Origin: Leptobrachium leishanense | Lineage: Eukaryota; Chordata; Amphibia; Anura; Megophryidae | NCBI GenBank assembly: GCA_009667805.1 | Contig: CM019066.1 | Coordinates: 117,728,190 to 117,792,189 of the forward strand | DNA: 64,000 nucleotides | Direction of reading: 5' to 3' | Shown here: positions 58,971 through 64,000 of the stretch, one piece after another | Layout of the letters: every line of letters starts with the position of its first letter | Position numbering within the stretch: the stretch's first letter is position 1 | Position numbers and translations under genes: made by a program | The notes under the pieces: model-generated | Told to the model about the DNA's origin: nothing | Databases searched by the model: none | The model's input: the letters and a program-made list of their open reading frames with translations, nothing else

Positions 58971-59443
58971 GTATATACAAATCACATTAACACATTTAAG
59001 TAACTGTTTAATAAAACATAATTATCGGCACCTGCAGTTACTGACCGCACCTTGCGTGTCAACTGCGGTGTCGGCGTGCGTTCCATTCTGAGACTTCCGG
59101 TCACGTGGGATATCAACGTGCGTTCCACTCTGGAGTTTCCGATCACATGTCCGGATATGAAATCCTATTACGATTCCTCATATGCGTTTCATGGGTGCAA
59201 ATTGCCAATATTCATTCCACAGATACATTTCATACAAGGGTCACTTATAGTTGAGACTCATGATGAATCTTCATTTCTTACCCTGATTATTATACCTAAT
59301 AAAAGAAAATCATATACTAATGTACAGCCAGATACTGAATGACAGCATACAATAATAGTTTTATCCACCAAATGACTCATAATATGGGGCTGAAATAATA
59401 TAATAGATGTGCATGTAATACACATGTCCAGATATTGTCAAAG

Positions 59444-59923
59444 TTAGTGAAGAAAGTGACAGATCGCGAAATCGGCATTTAAGCCGTTTGGTTCAAGAGT
59501 GTTAAGTTGAAATATCCATTTCATTTCAGTTTTAGCTAATTTCAGATCGAGATTTTCCCCTCTCCAATGTTTCGTTACTTTTTCAATACCGAAAAATTCC
59601 AATCCAATAGGGCTACTGTTATGGTTAAGTTTAAAATGATTGGAAACACAGTGTCTATCAAAACCTTTTAAGATGTTATTAATGTGTTCGTTTACACGAA
59701 CTTGTAATGCACGTGTAGTTTTCCCTACATAATATTTATCACAGGGACAACGTAGTATATAAATGAGATATTTAGAGAAACAAGTTAGTTTGTCTCTAAT
59801 TTTATATCTATTGCTGGTGACACAGAATGTAGTTATGTGTCTTTTTTTATTATGTGATTTTCTGCAACTAGTGCAGTCTCCACAGCCGTAGAAACCATTA
59901 TTCTCTAATATATATATATATGT
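59444..59923 (-). pseudogene. Penelope-like C-terminal ORF fragment with GIY-YIG endonuclease
   Basis: An open frame of about 160 codons with no ATG, running from the microsatellite at 59923 to the TAA at 59446-59444. It encodes a Cys cluster GCGDCTSC, then YLIYILRCPCDKYYVGKTTR, the GIY-YIG core as written in Penelope-like elements (CPC before the YVGKT strand). Then come RVNEHINNI and a HCVSNHF His/Cys stretch, the conserved Glu region (SPIGLEFFGIE) and an EMKWIFQLNTLEPNGLN ending typical of these proteins. The domain nicks DNA to prime reverse transcription. No frameshift or stop occurs, so decay is limited, but the reverse transcriptase half is absent, making it a fragment. Confidence 0.88.
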
Positions 59924-60213
59924 TTATTATTGTACACATCCCAGCAATTCAGAGAACTGCTTCACAGAGCCCAAGTGTAGCACAAAATTCTGGGTAAGAC
60001 ATGCAAGTGACGTTTGAAATTTCTCTTTTTTTTTCATCCAGAGTCTGTTTTAACACAGAATCTAAACAATACCATGCCATACTAGTAGGGATGAGCTGTT
60101 CGGTTCGATAAGTTTGGAGTTCGATTCGAACATCGGCAGTTCGAAAGCTCGCGAACTTCAAACTTTTTGACGTGTTCGAAATTATTTTTTTTTGAAAAAA
60201 GTATAAAAAATGC

Positions 60214-61456
60214 TTAACCCTTTCGCTGCTGAGGCTTTTCCCGCCCCTATGCTGAGGTCATTTTTACCTGTTTTGCGCATCATGTTTAAACGTGTTTTGA
60301 AGGCTTATTTTAGTATATGACCCAGACATGTTATATATCGTTCTTTCCGTCAGACTCGGTAGATTCATAATATGTCTTTATTATATGTATACGTTATGTC
60401 ATGTCTGTATATTATAACAAAAAATGCAATAAAATATGTATTTTCAATAATTTACAATGTGTAAAGTGTTTTTTTCCACATTTTAACATGCGAGCAATTG
60501 TGGTTATATTTTGTATGGGGTGCGCTTGTTAAAATAATTAGAGATGGGGTCTCGTTACATTTTTTTTTGGGGAAAATGACACTATTTTTAACAAACGCAC
60601 CGCATACAAAAATCGTTAGTGCAGCATCATTGTTCACATTATAATTGAAATGGGAACAATATTGCTGCATTAACAAACAAAAAAAATAAAAAAAAAGTGT
60701 TTATTTTTTTTTTTAAATTTTTTGTTTTAATTTTTTTTTATTTTTATTTTTAATTTTTTTTTTTTTTACAAAATTTTTCACTTTCATGTTTGGTATCGTT
60801 GGAACGGCCATGCTCTGGCCGATCCAACCATACCAAAATTTAACCCCTAGCTGCCACGGATCGGGAGATAGGGAGTTCATTGGAACTCCCTATCTCCACA
60901 GTTGGTGGCAGTTAGGGGTTAACTCTAGGACTGGCGTCATTGTGCTACGCACGATGACGCCAGTCCTCTGGGGGAGTTCCCGGAGGCTTGGCCGACATCC
61001 AAGATGTCGGCCAACTCCGGGAAAGGATCGCGAACCGGTGCTTTTCAGCGCCGATTCGCGATCCAGCTCCCCAGGGGTTAATGCCAGGCATCATTTGGAA
61101 GGGCAGGCTGTGCCCTTCCAAATGATGCCTGGGTTAACCCCCGCAGAGCCGCCGATCGGGAGGGAGAGAGGTCCGAAGGACCTCCCCCCCTCCCTTTCAG
61201 GCGCCTCCTCCGCACATGCGGGGGGGCGCCTGAATTAGGTGTCATCGCGCCCCCGCGATGACACCTAATTCTGGCGGCTACTGGTCCGGATGCCGGGCTG
61301 ACATCCAGGATGTCAGCCCGCACCGGAGGGGCAAGCGATCGGCCGGAACCCGGCCGAACGCTGACCCCAATGGGAGGACGCGCTCAGCGCGTCCTCAGCA
61401 CACCAGCGGGACTGCTGAGGACGCGCTCAGCGCGTCCTCAGCAGCGAAGTGGTTAA
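60214..61456. mobile_element. piggyBac-like TTAA element with hairpin chain, copy P1
   Basis: Flanked by TTAA (60214-60217 and 61453-61456), with ends CCCTTTCGCTGCTGAGG and, inverted, CCACTTCGCTGCTGAGG. The left half is AT-rich (with T and A runs at 60680-60775). The right half (60789-61444) is a succession of hairpins: 60789-60837, 60840-60922 enclosing 60864-60897, 60928-60966, 60977-61023, 61025-61064, 61084-61132 (22-bp perfect arms), 61198-61233, 61233-61270, 61294-61320, 61374-61396 and 61412-61444 (16-bp perfect arms). The host empty site (TGCTTAAAAAAATAC) is visible in hAT copy 1 near 2051. No transposase is encoded. Confidence 0.9.
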
Positions 61457-61978
61457 ATACAAAAAAATCTGGAAATAAAAAGACTCTTTACTGCAGAATA
61501 TTATAAGCAACGGTTTATTAGATATTGAATTAAAAACTAATGTCTAGGTGCAAAGATTCTCACCTCTAAATGACTTGTGCTCTCAAACGGCGTAAACAAC
61601 AGGTGTTTAAATAGTGTTTGGAAATAACATGTGCTTCTAATTAGTCCGGTCTCATGAATTTGATACATTGTATGCAGACTGGGAGTGCTAGGTGTCGTGT
61701 GTGGGTCTGTGATGGCGTTGTTTCCATACATCCTACAAATCCGCCACTTCACGGGCAGGTTATGGGGACCTCCTAGGCACGATATTTGAAGGAATTTTTC
61801 GTTTTTATTTTTAACCCTTATTTTATGGAAAACTCACTGTTCCTTTAACCACTGGTGTATTTTGGCCTAGGCCGACTAGGCCCAGGCCTAGGGCGGCACT
61901 TTCCAGGGGGCGGCAGCCCGCACTGGGTGGCCCCACCCCTAAAAAAAAATAAAAAAAATTTTTTTTTACTTTTGCAAA

Positions 61979-62012
61979 GTATTTTACCAGGAAGGATACA
62001 TTGAGATTTCAC
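61979..62012 (-). repeat. SINE tail fragment
   Basis: Reverse complement of the 3' tail of the SINE at 1025-1236: GAAATCTCAATGTATCC then TTCCTGGTAAAAT. Only the tail survives, consistent with a strongly truncated SINE or partner LINE insertion. Confidence 0.6.
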
Positions 62013-62769
62013 TAATTTACACTTTCAATTTCACTTTCCAGGGGGCAGCAAAAAAACCTCACCACTAAATGCACTCACAGAGCACCGAATTGACGCCAAC
62101 TTTTTGGTGTTCTGTAGTTCCCTGCACTTAGAATAAAATTTCCCCACCCTGCAGTGAATTCACCATTCACTGCAGGGTCCCCAAAGTTCATGGAGTCGGC
62201 TGCTGAATGCTGCCACCGCAAACCCGTGGCCTGCTGTTTTCAAAAGAACTACTGAATGAAAATGTCTGGAATTTACATATAAGATCCTATGATTGATAAT
62301 AAAAAGTTCTGTTACAGAAAAAAGAAAAACTGCTATTAAAAAAAAGGGGGGGGGAATTTTGCCCAAAAAAATCTGAAAAATGACTAAAAGGTACTAAAAA
62401 AAATAATCAATAAGTAACGACTTTTTACTGCAGATTAAAATAATAAATGATTTATTAGATATTGCATAAAAACGGGAATATTTTTAACTTTGAAACCTAT
62501 GGGGTTCGCCTGAATAAACCTGCTGATTGAAACCACCGAACATCAGGGCATTTCACTGCCATTTCTCTGTGTCTCAGTACCACATGACTGGCTGAACCAC
62601 GTGAAACGCACGCGCGCAGCTGCCCGCCCTTTCGTTAACACAGACTCTATTCTGGACTGAACACCCACCGGGAAGGTAAAGCTACAGTGCACCCTCTGGC
62701 AGTGGCACCCCACTGCTGACAAGATGGCTCCACAGCATAATTGCTGTGTACTCATATACACTCGGTTTG

Positions 62770-63230
62770 CTTGGAGTTTTACTGCAGTGGATTCTGATGC
62801 ACTCATACACACCGCACATTGCATTGCTGGGAGTTTTATTGCTGTGGATTCTGATACGCTGACATACACCAAACATTGCATTGCTGGGAGTTTTATTGCT
62901 GTGGATTCTGTGATACACACTGCATATTACTGTGAGTTTTATTGCCCTGGAGCTCTGGGATACGCTCATACACACTGCACATTACTGTGAGTTTTATTGC
63001 TGTGCAGTTCTGTGATATGCTCATACACACTGCACATTTCTGTGGGTTTTATTGCTGTGCAGCTCTGATATGCTCATACACAGTGCCCATTTCTGTGGGT
63101 TTTATTGCTGTGCAGCTCTGATATGCTCATACACAGTGCCCATTTCTGTGGGTTTTATTGCTGTGCAGCTCTGTGATACGCTCATATGCAGTGCACGTTT
63201 CTGTGGATTTTATTGTTCAACCAATTAGAG
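62770..63230 (+). repeat. About 55-60-bp tandem repeat, about eight units
   Basis: Each unit reads approximately TTTTATTGCTGTGCAGCTCT, GATATGCTCATACACA, then GTGCCCATTTCTGTGGG, with increasing divergence toward the left. The two most similar units lie near 63050-63160. Short frames on both strands through the array are not genes. Confidence 0.85.
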
Positions 63231-63554
63231 CGGCTGTGATCCTGTATACTTGACATGCGCGGCTGTTTTTTGTAAAAATGCTTGAATTTAAACATTTCAT
63301 AATTTTATTTATCTCAATAGATACATTTGAAATGGTATACAAAATATACAAGTAGGCACTTGGTATCCACTTTTAATATAAAGAGAGGAAAAGGTGGAGC
63401 TCTAAGAGGAAAAGGTGGAGCTTAAAGAGGAAGGGTGGGGATTAACCAGGAAGAGGTGTGCCCTTGACAGGAAGGGGTGCCTAAAATTTAAATTAGGGGG
63501 TGCACGAGTTAAGTCAGGCCTAGGGCAGCACAAAACCTAAATACACCACTGCCT

Positions 63555-64000
63555 TTAACCCTTTCACTGCTGAGGCATTTCACCGCTGTGTGCTGAGCTA
63601 ATTTTTACCACTTTTGCTCATCATGTTTAAACGCGATTTGAAGCCACATTTTATTATACGACCCAGACATATTATATAACGTTCTTTCCAGCAGACTCGG
63701 CAGATTCATAATATATCATTTTTATATGTATACGTCATGTTCTGCCTGTATATTATAACAAAAAATGCAATAAAATGTGAATTTTTAATCATCTGCAGCG
63801 TGTAAAGTGTTTTTTTTCACCTTTTATCACATAAACATTTGCGGTTATATTTCTATGGGGTGCGCTTGTACAAATATTAGAAATGGGGACTTATTAAATT
63901 TTTTGGGGGGAATTATGTGATTTTTAGCAAACGCACACCATAGAAAAAAATCATTAGTGCAGCATCATTGTTCACATTATAATTGAAATGTGAACAATAT
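63555..64000. mobile_element. piggyBac-like TTAA element, copy P3, cut by window end
   Basis: TTAACCCTTTCACTGCTGAGG at 63555, followed by the AT-rich left half shared with P1 and P2 (TTTGCTCATCATGTTTAAAC, GACCCAGACATATTATATAA). It begins inside the downstream target duplication of the hAT element, so the insertion order of these two is ambiguous. The hairpin half would lie beyond the window. Confidence 0.85.

Larger units (their letters stand above)
58569..59923 (-). mobile_element. Penelope-like retroelement, 5'-truncated
   Basis: Minus-strand element bounded by AT microsatellites at both sides (58545-58568 and 59907-59921). From 5' to 3': the C-terminal coding part with a GIY-YIG endonuclease (59923-59444), a 3' untranslated region of about 0.85 kb, and, within it, a hammerhead-like motif at 58970-58926 followed by AATAAACCTTC. 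GIY-YIG plus hammerhead is characteristic of Penelope-like elements (Neptune-type in vertebrates). The reverse transcriptase is missing because of 5' truncation. Confidence 0.85.
61842..63559. mobile_element. hAT element with CAGTGGTGTA ends, nested
   Basis: 1,702 bp (61850-63551) from CACTGGTGTATTTTGGCC to CCTAAATACACCACTG, flanked by CCTTTAAC (61842-61849 and 63552-63559). Both ends carry CCTAGGC-rich DNA (GGCCTAGGGCGGCAC on the left and GGCCTAGGGCAGCAC on the right), in direct orientation. Inside are a SINE tail fragment (61979-62012), a module shared with 31091-32351 (about 62090-62570) and a 56-bp-type tandem array (62770-63230). No transposase. Confidence 0.85.
60086..64000. mobile_element. 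hAT non-autonomous element, TAGGGATGAGC family, copy 2, heavily nested
   Basis: The left terminus TAGGGATGAGCTGTTCGG starts at 60086, followed by TTCGAA-rich DNA as in copy 1. Host segments then appear in pieces: 60086-60213, 61457-61841, and whatever lies beyond the window. They align with copy 1 at about 1920-2069, 2075-2150 and 4725-4855. Between the pieces lie a TTAA element (60214-61456), a hAT element (61842-63559) and another TTAA element (63555 onwards). The right terminus lies outside the window. Confidence 0.85.

Noticed and set aside
61078..61506. Open frames of 81-150 codons around 60786-61506
   Set aside because: They run through the hairpin chain of a TTAA element; the palindromic, GC-rich sequence keeps several frames open by chance.

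Overview
This looks like nuclear DNA from a vertebrate, most likely a frog or other amphibian. The background is AT-rich and intron-like or intergenic. It is packed with decayed cut-and-paste DNA transposons (hAT, piggyBac-like TTAA elements, Harbinger-like MITEs, Tc1/mariner), together with L2-type and L1-type LINE remnants, a tRNA-derived SINE, two solo LTRs and Penelope-like retroelements. That mixture is typical of anuran genomes. The species call is inference. I recognise no host protein-coding gene: every long ORF is either transposon-derived or an accidental open frame in GC-rich repeat DNA.

Layout. 0-7 kb: a tRNA-derived SINE, then a 3.2-kb non-autonomous hAT element with a perfect 8-bp target duplication that has swallowed a Penelope-type terminal repeat, then a 3'-truncated Tc1-like transposase. 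7-17 kb: a TTAA-type block containing an L2 tail, paired foldback MITEs, an almost full-length 1.62-kb Tc1 element, a Harbinger-like MITE, a long-inverted-repeat element, a small hAT MITE, a truncated hAT and a mariner-type MITE. 17-28 kb: two solo LTRs with 5-bp target duplications, a Harbinger-like MITE, and the relic of an autonomous hAT element (BED finger plus RNase-H-like transposase) with a tandem-repeat leader, then an L2 LINE interrupted by a Harbinger-like MITE. 28-41 kb: a long single-copy stretch, then a hAT element, a hairpin-rich TTAA element, L2 tails, two Harbinger-like MITEs and large foldbacks. 41.6-45.95 kb: a 4.3-kb L1-type LINE on the minus strand with 11-bp target duplications, ORF1 and ORF2 relics, and a small repeat where the reverse-transcriptase centre should be. 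46-56 kb: three hAT copies with TAGACATGTGCA ends and clean 8-bp duplications, plus another Harbinger-like copy. 57-60 kb: two Penelope-like remnants, one with an uninterrupted GIY-YIG endonuclease reading frame. 60-64 kb: a Russian-doll nest of hAT > TTAA element, hAT and a second TTAA element.

Most notable signals. (1) Three hammerhead-ribozyme-like motifs in Penelope-type sequences, two with perfect 4-bp stem I. (2) A TTAA-element family whose 3' half is a chain of about ten consecutive hairpins; a second copy has homologous hairpins with compensating base changes. (3) Insertion order and empty sites that can be read directly from paralogous copies inside the window. (4) hAT elements with different terminal repeats that share the same internal module. 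Nothing here proves a new functional system; the hairpin chains and the ribozyme-like motifs are the best leads.
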